Part shown: piece after piece, positions 8,777-16,982 of the stretch
Layout of the letters: each line of letters opens with the position of its first letter
Position numbering within the stretch: position 1 is the first letter of the stretch
From: Massilia rhizosphaerae
GTDB lineage: Bacteria; Pseudomonadota; Gammaproteobacteria; Burkholderiales; Burkholderiaceae_D
Assembly: GCF_016093545.1 (NCBI RefSeq)
Contig: NZ_JADKYX010000011.1
Coordinates: 1-64,000, forward strand
Length of the DNA stretch: 64,000 nucleotides
Direction: 5' to 3'
Translations under genes and position numbers: made by a program
The notes under the pieces: model-generated
Databases searched by the model: none
What the model saw: the letters and a program-made list of their open reading frames with translations, nothing else
What the model was told of the DNA's origin: nothing

Positions 8777-10063
8777 TCAACTGTCGATCGCGATGAATTC
8801 GAACTTGCCGTTCGGCCCGCGCGGAATCGCCGCCACCCGCTCGACGCGGACGTCCACGCCGGGCACGCGCAGCAGGAATTTGTCGATCAGCGCCCGTTCG
8901 TCCGCGTCCGAAAAGCCGTCGGCCGTCACGACGCGCAGCACGAATTCGCCGCCGCCGCGGTACAGCACCTGCCCTTCGACGAGATGCCGGTCGTGGCCCT
9001 GGAAGATGCGGTCCAGGCGCGCGATGATGCGGCCGTCCGGCAAGGTGACGATTTTTTCCTGGCGCCCGATCACGGCCTTGATCGTCGGGAACACCCGGCC
9101 GCACGGGCACGGCGTGCCGTCCGGAATCACGGTGTCGCCCGTGCGGTAGCGCACGAGCGGCATCGCGGCATTGTTCAGCGACGTGCCGACGAGCTCGCAG
9201 GCGTCGCCGTCCGCCTCGAGCAAGGCGACGCCGGAATAGTCCGTCAGCACGTGGTAACGGCCCTCCTCGCACGTGCCGATGGCGGCCACGCGCTCGGCCT
9301 GGCCGTACCAGTCGAACACGCGCACGCCGAACGCCTGCTCGACGGCCGCGCGCACGCCGGGCTCCAGCGTCTCGGACGACGTCATCACGCCGCGCAGGGC
9401 GCGTCCGCGATAGGTGCGGCCGGCCGCGTTCAGCCAGGCGGCCAGCGCCGCGATCGACGACGGGTACGCATGGATCACGACGGGATCGAAGCGCTCCAGT
9501 TCGGCTACGTAGCGGCCGATCGTGTCGTTCGACAGGTGGTACGAGGACATCATGAGCATATTGCCCACCCAGTCGCGGCACCAGTAGCGGCCGTCGGCCG
9601 GGTGGTCGGCGCAGACGATGTCGCCGCGGATCCACGCGCGCCGCTGGCCGTGGCGCCAGCCGATCCAGCGCAGCTGGCGGTAGACGAAGCCCTCCTCGCG
9701 CACGAGGTTGCCCAGCGACTGGACGATGGTCAGCGGGGAGCCCGACGTGCCGCTCGTCTTGATCGTCGTGCGGATCCACGAGCCGGGACCGCGCGGCCGC
9801 ACGAGTTTTTCCGGATCGCGGCGCACGTCGGCCTTCGTGAGCATCGGACTGCCGGGAGCCAGGCGCGCAAGCGCCGTGCCGTCGCCGTCGAGCGGCACGC
9901 CGACCCGGCGGGCCCGCCGCGCGACGTAGGCGGCCAGCGCCTCGCGCGAGCGTTCGTTCGCGACCAGGCCCGGATACACGAAGCGCCGGCCCCAGACGTT
10001 GCGGACCAGGTCGCGCACGAGCGAACGCAGCGAGCACTTCAGCGAATAGGTCCACGTCGACAT
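8777..10063 (-). CDS. CapK-like phenylacetate-CoA ligase family adenylating enzyme
   Basis: This 428-residue protein belongs to the PaaK/CapK branch of ANL adenylate-forming enzymes. It shows the P-loop-like SGTSGSP (104-110), DWYGQAERV in place of the usual YGxTE motif, YRTGD, and a C-terminal subdomain with a DGRI loop. CapK homologues are frequent in polysaccharide loci, where activation of an acyl or amino acid group for polymer decoration is suspected but not established. Only 2 bp separate it from the upstream glycosyltransferase stop. The 115-bp AT-rich stretch downstream (8662-8776) could carry a minor promoter for the next gene. Confidence 0.8.
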   Translation of the reverse strand: MSTWTYSLKCSLRSLVRDLVRNVWGRRFVYPGLVANERSREALAAYVARRARRVGVPLDGDGTALARLAPGSPMLTKADVRRDPEKLVRPRGPGSWIRTTIKTSGTSGSPLTIVQSLGNLVREEGFVYRQLRWIGWRHGQRRAWIRGDIVCADHPADGRYWCRDWVGNMLMMSSYHLSNDTIGRYVAELERFDPVVIHAYPSSIAALAAWLNAAGRTYRGRALRGVMTSSETLEPGVRAAVEQAFGVRVFDWYGQAERVAAIGTCEEGRYHVLTDYSGVALLEADGDACELVGTSLNNAAMPLVRYRTGDTVIPDGTPCPCGRVFPTIKAVIGRQEKIVTLPDGRIIARLDRIFQGHDRHLVEGQVLYRGGGEFVLRVVTADGFSDADERALIDKFLLRVPGVDVRVERVAAIPRGPNGKFEFIAIDS

Positions 10064-10065
10064 GC

Positions 10066-11292
10066 CTAGCGCGACTCCGTCAGGATTCTTTTATAAGTTT
10101 CTGCAACATTGTTGCCTAGAATATCATACGTGCGGTGGCTCGTTACGTACGGTGGCCCACGTAACGCGAACTCTGCCGCAAGCGCGCCGTCATTTAACAA
10201 TTGCAGCACAGCATCGGCGAACGGCCCCGCCTCCATCGGCACGCACAGGCCGGCCCCGCTTTCCGCGATGACCAGTTTCTGGTCGGGAATATCGTTGGCG
10301 ACACTGGGAATGCCGAGCGCCAGGTATTCGACGAGTTTCGTGGGCGACGACACGTCGAATAGGGTGCCGCGCGGAATCGGCGACAAGCCCACCTCGGCCC
10401 GCACCGCATAGCCGAGCGCCGTGCGCTGGGGCAGCCAGCCCGTCAGCAGCACGTGGTCGCCGAGGCCCCGTGCATCGATTTCGCGGCGCATCCACGCCAT
10501 CTCGTCGTCGGACGGGGCGTCGCCGGCGATCACGAGCAAGACCTGCGGATCGCGCGCCCGCAGTTTCTCGGCCACGTCGAGCAGGAAGTCGGACCGGCGC
10601 GAGCGGGCGATGCGTCCCAGGTAGAGCACGACGCGGCGGCCGTCCAGCCGGGGGTCGGCCACGGGCTCCACGCCGGCGCGGTCGAACAGGCGGGCGTCGA
10701 CGCCCATCGGCACCGCCGTCATCCGGGCGCGGTCGAAGCCTTTCGCGGCCAGCCAGTCGGCCATGGCGTCGCTCTGCACGAACACGTGGCGCGCGCCGGG
10801 CAGCACGATGCGGTAGATGGCCAGGCGCGACGCCCAGGCCCGCAGCGCGTGCCCCAGCCACTTGAGGCCGCGGCCGTGGCGCGCGATGTCGTCGCGCCGG
10901 ACCTCGAAGCCTTCCACGATGGGGAACGACATCCAGTAGATGAACGGCACGCGCAGCAGCGCGGCCGCGGCGCGTCCCAGCACGCCGCTGGCGATCTTGT
11001 CGCGCACCTGGATGCAGTCGGGGCGGCCGTGGCGCAGCGCGCGCACGAGGCCCAGCAAGTCCCACAGGGGCGCGCACACGCTGGCGAAGCGGCTGCGCAG
11101 CGAGCCGACGACGTGCATGCCGCCGGCCGGCCACGGCGACGCGTCGCCGCTGCCGCCCTGCCCCACCAGTTCGGTGGCCACGCCGTGGCGCGGCATCTCG
11201 GTGCCGAACAGGGTGCGCACGTCGGCGCGGATGGGCGGCAACGGGTCGCGCACGACGAACAGGATGGAACGGGACGAGGACAGTCTGCGCAT
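10066..11292 (-). CDS. Glycosyltransferase family 4
   Basis: This GT-B glycosyltransferase starts with SILFVVRDPLPPIRADV and has a GRIARSRRSDFLLDVA segment at the linker, followed by SPTKLVEYLALGIPSV, which corresponds to the donor-binding E-x7-E region. I chose the ATG at 11292 because AAGGA lies four bases upstream; an in-frame ATG at 11319 would add nine residues. It is nearly contiguous with the CapK-like gene downstream. Donor sugar is unknown. Confidence 0.87.
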   Translation of the reverse strand: MRRLSSSRSILFVVRDPLPPIRADVRTLFGTEMPRHGVATELVGQGGSGDASPWPAGGMHVVGSLRSRFASVCAPLWDLLGLVRALRHGRPDCIQVRDKIASGVLGRAAAALLRVPFIYWMSFPIVEGFEVRRDDIARHGRGLKWLGHALRAWASRLAIYRIVLPGARHVFVQSDAMADWLAAKGFDRARMTAVPMGVDARLFDRAGVEPVADPRLDGRRVVLYLGRIARSRRSDFLLDVAEKLRARDPQVLLVIAGDAPSDDEMAWMRREIDARGLGDHVLLTGWLPQRTALGYAVRAEVGLSPIPRGTLFDVSSPTKLVEYLALGIPSVANDIPDQKLVIAESGAGLCVPMEAGPFADAVLQLLNDGALAAEFALRGPPYVTSHRTYDILGNNVAETYKRILTESR

Positions 11293-11372
11293 GGGTTCCT
11301 TGTCGTATGAACAACGCATGGAACCGATTCTAACTTACTCGGCAGCGCACACAATTGCGTGAATCTTAAGGC

Positions 11373-12230
11373 TCAGCCGGCGCGCAGGGCCTGCAGGCGC
11401 GGCACCAGGGCGGCGCTGGCCGCGCTGTCGATCTTGCGGCAGAAATGGGCGGTTGATGCGGCGATGCGCTCGAAGTCGCCCTCGTCCAGGATCTTCGGGT
11501 TGCGGGCGCCGTGCTCGGGCCACTGGACGTAGCGGAAGTTCTGGCCCAGCACCCGGCCGGAGAACGGCGAATTCATCACGAGCGTCTGGAAGAACATCTC
11601 GTCCGGACAGGCGCAGCGGCGAAAAAAACGCACGAGGCTCGGGTCGCGCGCGACGCGCGCGAGGATGTCACGCACGCACGCCTGCGACAGCGCCCACCAC
11701 GACGAGCCGCCGTACGGCCGCATCCCGCCGGGCAGGCGGCGCGCGACGCCCACGGCGCGCATGGCGCGGTTGGCGACGCGGCAGGCCAGGCGCGCCAGCG
11801 GCGGACCTTCGCCGCGGTGGAAATACTGGTAGCGGAAACCGGCCGCCCACTCGCCCGGCCCGGCGCCGATGGCGACGGTGTCGAGCAGTTCGTGGCCGGC
11901 GTGCGCCGCCAGCGCTTCCTTGAGGCGCGCGTTCGACAGCAAGGGAAAATCCTGGGCGCTGAGGAAGATCACCTTGTCGAATTCCGGAACCTCGGCCACG
12001 ATCTGTTCCAGCGAATTGAGCACGGCCTGCACCTGGCTGAACGTGCCCCAGTGGACGTCGACGCGGCGCTTCACCTGGCGCGCGAACGGGTGCACGGCGC
12101 GTGGCTCGAGCGCGCACTTGCGGTCGAGGTTCACGTAGACGAGAAAATCGTCGTCGCGCAGCTGTTCCACCAGCGCATTGAGCTGGTCCAGGTCCTTGTG
12201 GGCTTGGATCAGGAACACCTGTGTCGTCAT
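11373..12230 (-). CDS. Core-2/I-branching type beta-1,6-N-acetylglucosaminyltransferase family protein (GT14)
   Basis: The product (285 residues from the ATG at 12230) resembles GT14 enzymes: AHKDLDQLNALVEQL at the N-terminus, FLSAQDFPLLSN in the middle and YGGSSWWALS, matching the GSQWW-type core motif. A longer in-frame reading to 12329 runs through the terminator of the upstream gene and is rejected. GT14 enzymes in bacteria add branching or xylose-type residues to cell-surface polymers, so this is a candidate branching enzyme. It is separated from the lyase gene upstream by a strong terminator and so needs its own promoter. Confidence 0.85.
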   Translation of the reverse strand: MTTQVFLIQAHKDLDQLNALVEQLRDDDFLVYVNLDRKCALEPRAVHPFARQVKRRVDVHWGTFSQVQAVLNSLEQIVAEVPEFDKVIFLSAQDFPLLSNARLKEALAAHAGHELLDTVAIGAGPGEWAAGFRYQYFHRGEGPPLARLACRVANRAMRAVGVARRLPGGMRPYGGSSWWALSQACVRDILARVARDPSLVRFFRRCACPDEMFFQTLVMNSPFSGRVLGQNFRYVQWPEHGARNPKILDEGDFERIAASTAHFCRKIDSAASAALVPRLQALRAG

Positions 12231-12261
12231 CGTCGCGGGAAAAAAGAATTCCGCTGGCGCG

Positions 12262-12302
12262 GAAAAAAAACAAGTCCTCCGCGGGCGCGAGCCCGGGAGG
12301 AC
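12262..12302 (-). terminator. Rho-independent terminator of the secreted lyase gene
   Basis: Read on the minus strand, a GC-rich stem (GTCCTCC pairing with GGAGGAC, with an inner GGGC/GCCC) at 12302-12274 is followed by a run of eight T residues at 12270-12263. It lies about 60 bases after the lyase stop at 12363, so the lyase forms its own transcription unit end. Confidence 0.85.
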
Positions 12303-12362
12303 CTGGCGCCAGCGCGCCGAGTGTAGCACGGCGCGCGGCGATCTCCGGCGACGATACGCCGA

Positions 12363-14594
12363 TCAGTTCAGGTTCACGGTTTGCGAACCGACGGTGAGGG
12401 TGCGCGTCGAGCCCGAGGTCGTGATCTTGGTGGCCGGACGCTTGCAGCCGACGTCCAGCAGGACGAGGAACTCCGCCACCGACTTGCCGTCGTTCTTGAG
12501 GTAGAACGCGCCGTGGTCTTCGGTCACGCCGGACTTGGGCGCCGGACCGGTCCACTTGGCGAACGGGGCGTTGCCGTTCAGGTCGCGCAGGCACACGGAC
12601 TGGCCGCCGGCCGCGATCTTCACGCTGGACGGGCTTTCGACCGTCATGACCACCGGCGCGTGGATGTTCCACTCGTAGGTGTGCGCCACCACGGCTTGCA
12701 GCTTGTCGCGCACCACCATCGCGTTCTGGCTGTGCAGATACCAGATCTGGCGCTTGGCCATCGTCAGCTGGCCGCCATAGGACGGGGTCGCGTCGCCTTC
12801 GGCATAGTCGTAGGTCGACTGGGCCGAGAAGCCGGTGATGCGGCCGTCGTGCTGCAACTGCTCGCGGTAGCCGCTGACCACCTGGCCGATGCCGCCGTCG
12901 AACGTCACCGCGTTCTGCGACCGGGTCTGGTGATACCAGTCGGTCCACAGCGGCGAACCGTACCAGTCGTACCAGCCGGCCTTGACCAGCAGCGGCTGGC
13001 CGGCCACCGACAGCAGCAGGCCGTTCTGGTCGCCGTGGCTGTGGTTGAACGAGCCGTACGGGCTGGACTTGAAGAAGAACGACGTGCGTCCCGTCGAGCC
13101 GATGTCGCTATGGATCGCCACCCAGCCGGTGCTCGGGTAGTAGGCCGAATTCGACGGCGGGATCTTCAGCGTGGTGCCGGCCACCGGCATCGGATACGGC
13201 GCCTGCACGACGGACAGCGAATCCTCGATGCCCGGCAGGTTCGCCACGTACCAGGCGGCGCGCGGCGACACCATGCGGTTCGCGAACGCGCGGAACACGC
13301 GCGGATCCGGCTTGGTCTCGGAACCGTCGCCGAAGGCATGCACCTTGGCGCCCGGCGGCGTGAATTCGGTCGCGAAGTCGAGGAAGCCCAGGGTCCACGG
13401 CTTGGCGTACATGTTCACGCCGGTCGCCTGGACGATCGGATCCCACAGGGCCGTCATGTAGCCGGCCGCGTACTCGGCGTAGGCCGTGCCGTTGGCGTAG
13501 CCGCCTTCCGAACCCGACCACGGCGACGGCGTGTTCACGTAGGCACGGAACGTGAAGTCGAACCACGTCTGCGCTTCCGGGATGTCGCCCAGGGCCAGCG
13601 TCGAGATCAGCGCCATGTAGATCATCAGCGTGTTGCCGTGCGAGTCGAACGGGTACTGGTCCAGGCGGCCGTTGTCGCCCGAAATATAGCCGAACATCTC
13701 GGTCACGCGCGTCTTGGCGACGGCGAGCCACTTGGCCTTGCGGGTCGCATCCAGGTCGCCGGCCAGCAGGTCGGCACCCTTGAGCAGTTCCAGCGCGATC
13801 TGGCGCGTGGCCTGGTCCTGGTTGGCATAGCTGGTGGGACCGGACGGGTTCAGCGACGCCAGCTGGTCACCGCGCTTGATCGCTTCGTTCAGGAACATCG
13901 GATCCTTCTTCAGGCGCCACAGGAGAGCGGCCGCTTCCAGCTGGCGCGTCGATTCGTTGATGCGGTTGCGCACGTCGGTCTGCTGCGCCGCCATCTGCGC
14001 CGTCAGCGGCGCCGAGATCACGATGGGCCAGCGCGCGTCCGACAGGTCGGGCAGCGCGGTCATCTGCAGCTTGACTTCGTTGATCAGGCGGCTGACGTAC
14101 GGATCCAGTTCGTTCTTCCTGGTCGTGCTCCAGGTCGAGTACGGGGTGAACGTCGGACCCAGCGAACGGGGACGCGCCTTGGCCAGGATGCGTGCACGCA
14201 AGGTGGCGTTGTCGGGCACTTCGAACGTGGTCGAGCGGCTCGTGATCGCGAAGGCACGCGGGCTCGACCAGTCGGTGGAACCGGCCGGACGCACGCGCCA
14301 CGTGTAGTTGCCCAGAGCGAGGGCCTTGGTCGGCAGATACCAGTTGCGGTCGACCGTCGCCTTCACCGGCGTGCCGCCCACCGGGGTGATCTCGATTTCA
14401 TAGCTGGCCGGGCCCGTCGAGTAACGCGCCCAGGCGAAACCCGGCGGGTTCTGCGCCTGCACGGCGCCGTTGGCTGGGCTGGGCTGGACGACGAGAGGAT
14501 CGGTGGATTGGGCCCAGTCGGCGCGCGCGCTGAACGACACCAGCAGCGACGACAGTGCAGCAATGGCGACGATGCCCTTCCGATGAAATTTCAT
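12363..14594 (-). CDS. Secreted heparinase II/III-like polysaccharide lyase (DUF4962-type)
   Basis: This 743-residue protein has a signal peptide (MKFHRKGIVAIAALSSLLVS, cut after ARA near residue 25). A fibronectin-like N-terminal region (to about 120) carries the GNYTWRVRP segment. An alpha-toroid domain follows (about 150-470). The C-terminal heparinase II/III beta-sandwich contains the catalytic-region motif YGSFNHSHGDQNG near 515. It is presumably periplasmic or extracellular and may cut or edit the exopolysaccharide made by this locus. It sits in the middle of the cluster but has its own 393-bp AT-rich upstream region and its own terminator, so it may be regulated independently. Confidence 0.87.
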   Translation of the reverse strand: MKFHRKGIVAIAALSSLLVSFSARADWAQSTDPLVVQPSPANGAVQAQNPPGFAWARYSTGPASYEIEITPVGGTPVKATVDRNWYLPTKALALGNYTWRVRPAGSTDWSSPRAFAITSRSTTFEVPDNATLRARILAKARPRSLGPTFTPYSTWSTTRKNELDPYVSRLINEVKLQMTALPDLSDARWPIVISAPLTAQMAAQQTDVRNRINESTRQLEAAALLWRLKKDPMFLNEAIKRGDQLASLNPSGPTSYANQDQATRQIALELLKGADLLAGDLDATRKAKWLAVAKTRVTEMFGYISGDNGRLDQYPFDSHGNTLMIYMALISTLALGDIPEAQTWFDFTFRAYVNTPSPWSGSEGGYANGTAYAEYAAGYMTALWDPIVQATGVNMYAKPWTLGFLDFATEFTPPGAKVHAFGDGSETKPDPRVFRAFANRMVSPRAAWYVANLPGIEDSLSVVQAPYPMPVAGTTLKIPPSNSAYYPSTGWVAIHSDIGSTGRTSFFFKSSPYGSFNHSHGDQNGLLLSVAGQPLLVKAGWYDWYGSPLWTDWYHQTRSQNAVTFDGGIGQVVSGYREQLQHDGRITGFSAQSTYDYAEGDATPSYGGQLTMAKRQIWYLHSQNAMVVRDKLQAVVAHTYEWNIHAPVVMTVESPSSVKIAAGGQSVCLRDLNGNAPFAKWTGPAPKSGVTEDHGAFYLKNDGKSVAEFLVLLDVGCKRPATKITTSGSTRTLTVGSQTVNLN

Positions 14595-14716
14595 GTAATG
14601 CTCCGAGAAATATTAACTGGACGACCAGGGATTCAGTCCACGATGAAATGCCAGGCCCGATTTGCTTTGAAGCGCACGAAGAAACAAATGAGCGCTGTTC
14701 GATAGGAGAAATAGTA

Positions 14717-14738
14717 CCGCAAATAAATTTATTTGCGG
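14717..14738. promoter_or_regulatory. Perfect 22-bp palindrome, candidate operator
   Basis: CCGCAAATAAA is followed directly by its exact reverse complement TTTATTTGCGG. It lies 123-144 bases upstream of the lyase start codon. A gapless palindrome of this size suits binding of a dimeric regulator better than RNA folding. The regulator is unknown. Confidence 0.5.
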
Positions 14739-14882
14739 AAAAATCCCCTTAGAAATCAAAGATTTTTCGCGTGCACCCCACAAAATCCCGCGTCCCCATA
14801 CCCCCTTATCAACAGTAATATTTCCAGGCAAATAAAAGCCGTTTTTTAACAGAAAAGACTATTTGAAAACTGTGCAAACAAT

Positions 14883-14936
14883 TCGGCAAAGTTTATCGAA
14901 TCGCCATCGTGATAATGGCTTCGACAACTTTGCCGA
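14883..14936. repeat. Long imperfect inverted repeat between GT2 and lyase genes
   Basis: TCGGCAAAGTTTATCGAA at 14883-14900 pairs with TTCGACAACTTTGCCGA at 14920-14936 with one bulge, and an inner GCCAT/ATGGC stem closes the loop. It starts about 50 bases after the stop of the GT2 gene. On the minus strand no strong T tract follows directly, so it may be a weak terminator or an RNA-stabilising stem. Confidence 0.5.
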
Positions 14937-14987
14937 TTAATTAATTCCAAACAAACATTACGATTGCATTACATGACGACGGGCCGC

Positions 14988-15767
14988 TCAATGCGCGGCC
15001 GCGGGCAGCCCCGCATGCGCCGCCTCGGCGCGCAGCGCGCGCATGCGCTTGAGGTAGCGCAGGCAATAGATGCCGAAGGCGAGCGGCGCCTGCTTCAGGT
15101 AGCGGCGGCGCACCTGGAACTCTTCCCGCCGCGCCTTGATCTTGTTGGCGGACGAGACGCTGCCCGCGTGGTCGCGGAACACGGTCAGCGGACGGTCGAC
15201 GGTGGCCGGCCGCGCCACCCGGCCCAGCCGCAGCCACAGGTCGATGTCCATCGCGTACTTGAGCGTTTCGTCGAACATGCCCACGCGGCCGAACGCGCTC
15301 CTGCGGATGAAAACGGCCGGATGCGGCACGGACGCCCGCCCCGCGGCGAACGCGTGATAGCTGAACGGCACCAATCGGTACGGCGGAATCAGCTGGCCGT
15401 CCTTGAGGACCTGCACCGTGCCGAACACCCAGTCCACGCGCTCGCTCGCGAAGCGTGCGGCGACCGTCTCCAGCACGTCGTCGGCGGCGTAGTAATCGTC
15501 CGAATGCAGGTGCGCCACATATTCGCCCGTCGCGGCTTCGATGCCCTGGTTCATGGCGCGGCTGATGCCCCCGCCCACGTCGCGCAGCACGCGCTTGCGG
15601 CCCGGATAGGCGGCGATCATGTCCAGCGTGCCGTCGGTGGAACCGCCGTCGACGAAGATGTGCTCGACGTCCTGGCACGTCTGGCGTTGTACGGACGCGA
15701 GGGTGTCGGCCAGCGTCGCCGCGCTGTTCCAGGTGCAGGTGATGATCGAGAAGGTCGGTTTGTTCAT
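14988..15767 (-). CDS. Glycosyltransferase family 2
   Basis: This 259-residue inverting GT-A enzyme begins FSIITCTWNSAATL and carries DGGSTDGTLD, a DDYY metal-binding segment after HLHS, and MDIDLWLRLG, the usual GT2 acceptor-side motif. It is typical of EPS and O-antigen transferases. It starts 3 bp after the stop of the GT4 gene upstream. Donor and acceptor are unknown. Confidence 0.9.
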   Translation of the reverse strand: MNKPTFSIITCTWNSAATLADTLASVQRQTCQDVEHIFVDGGSTDGTLDMIAAYPGRKRVLRDVGGGISRAMNQGIEAATGEYVAHLHSDDYYAADDVLETVAARFASERVDWVFGTVQVLKDGQLIPPYRLVPFSYHAFAAGRASVPHPAVFIRRSAFGRVGMFDETLKYAMDIDLWLRLGRVARPATVDRPLTVFRDHAGSVSSANKIKARREEFQVRRRYLKQAPLAFGIYCLRYLKRMRALRAEAAHAGLPAAAH

Positions 15768-15770
15768 CGT

Positions 15771-16982
15771 TCACTCGTGATAGAAGTCCAGGATCTGGGG
15801 AATGGCGTGGAACACGTCCATCGGGAAGGCATCCGGAAGCGGCACCGTCGCTGGCGCGCGGTCCAGGATGTGGGCCAGCCGCTCCACGAGCCGCGGCATG
15901 GTCTCGGCCAGTTGCAGCTGGCCGTCGTAATACTGGTAGGCCGCCAGTTCCGGCGTGCCGCCGCGCGCCAGCGCCACGCAGGGCTTGCCCAGGGCAAGGG
16001 CCTCCAGCACGGTCGTGGAACACGCTTCCTCGCACACCGAGGGCACGACCAGCACGTGGCTGCGCGCCGACATCCGGATCACCTCCTCGTACGGCTGCCA
16101 GCCGACGAAGCGCACCTGGGGGCCGGCGAAGCGCTGTTCGAGCTGGGCGCGCAGCGGTCCGTCGCCGACGATGGTCACCCTGGCATGCTGCGGCAGCCAG
16201 CCCTGGGCCTGGAGCAGGAATTCGCCGAAGCCCTTGCCCGCGTCGACGCGCCCCACCAGCAGGACCTCGCCCGCCTTCGCCTCGCCCGCCGCGGCTGCCT
16301 GCTCGCGCAGCAGCGGATAGCGGATGAAGTTGTGGATCACGCGTGCGCGCGACAGGTCGGCGTCGGGCACGGCGCGCAGGAAGGCGCGGCGCAGGAAGTC
16401 GGACACGAACACCGTCTTGTGGCGCGCGAAGGCCTCGGCCGCTTCCGACCGGTAGCGCCCCACCGCGAGGCCGGACACGGCGCGGCGCAGCGAATTGGGC
16501 GACGGATGGATGCAGGCCGCGCAATCGCGCACGTCGCGCGTGTCGCACACGTGCTCGTCCTTGAAGCGCAGGTGCGTGACGCACTCGCTGCCCTGGTCGT
16601 GCCGGGTCTGGACGAAGTTCACGGCGGACGGCACGTAGCGCCCCGCCATCGGCAGGTGGCCGTGGTAGTGCACGACGTCGTACCTGGCGGCCTCGCGCAT
16701 CAGCGCGCGCGCCACGCGCCGCGCGAACACCGGACGCTTGACGGGGTTGAAGAAGCCGAGCTGGGATTCTTTCCAGCCGGGGCGCGCAAAGGCGAAGCCG
16801 GGCAGCAGCCGCCCGCGAAAACCGATGTCGTCGGCGCTGCCCGCATGGAAGCGGTCGCTGCGTCCCATGATGTCGACGTCGTGCCCCTGTTCGAGCAGGG
16901 CATTCGACAGCGTGACCACATGCTTGCCCAGGCCGCCGATCTGGCTGCCCGGCAAATCCTCCGAAACCATCAGGATTTTCAA
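15771..16982 (-). CDS. Glycosyltransferase family 4
   Basis: This 403-residue GT-B enzyme starts KILMVSEDLPGSQIGGLGKHV, with the glycine-rich loop typical of GT4. Its donor-site signature is EACSTTVLEALALGKPCVA. The start is TTG at 16982 with GAGGA seven bases upstream; it overlaps the flippase stop (TTGA). An internal ATG four codons on is the alternative. A four-cysteine stretch around residues 125-140 (ECVTH to CAACIHPS) is unusual for GT4 and may bind a metal or form disulphides. Confidence 0.88.
   Translation of the reverse strand: MKILMVSEDLPGSQIGGLGKHVVTLSNALLEQGHDVDIMGRSDRFHAGSADDIGFRGRLLPGFAFARPGWKESQLGFFNPVKRPVFARRVARALMREAARYDVVHYHGHLPMAGRYVPSAVNFVQTRHDQGSECVTHLRFKDEHVCDTRDVRDCAACIHPSPNSLRRAVSGLAVGRYRSEAAEAFARHKTVFVSDFLRRAFLRAVPDADLSRARVIHNFIRYPLLREQAAAAGEAKAGEVLLVGRVDAGKGFGEFLLQAQGWLPQHARVTIVGDGPLRAQLEQRFAGPQVRFVGWQPYEEVIRMSARSHVLVVPSVCEEACSTTVLEALALGKPCVALARGGTPELAAYQYYDGQLQLAETMPRLVERLAHILDRAPATVPLPDAFPMDVFHAIPQILDFYHE

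Larger units (their letters stand above)
14595..14987. promoter_or_regulatory. AT-rich regulatory region upstream of the lyase gene
   Basis: This 393-bp gap separates the upstream GT2 gene from the lyase. It is far richer in A+T than its surroundings and holds a perfect 22-bp palindrome and a long imperfect hairpin, listed separately. No convincing open frame was found. It most likely carries a terminator for the upstream operon and a regulated promoter for the lyase; exact -35/-10 boxes could not be fixed. Confidence 0.55.

Noticed and set aside
12231..12329. Longer start for the GT14 gene
   Set aside because: It would translate through the intrinsic terminator of the lyase gene and adds residues unlike the family.
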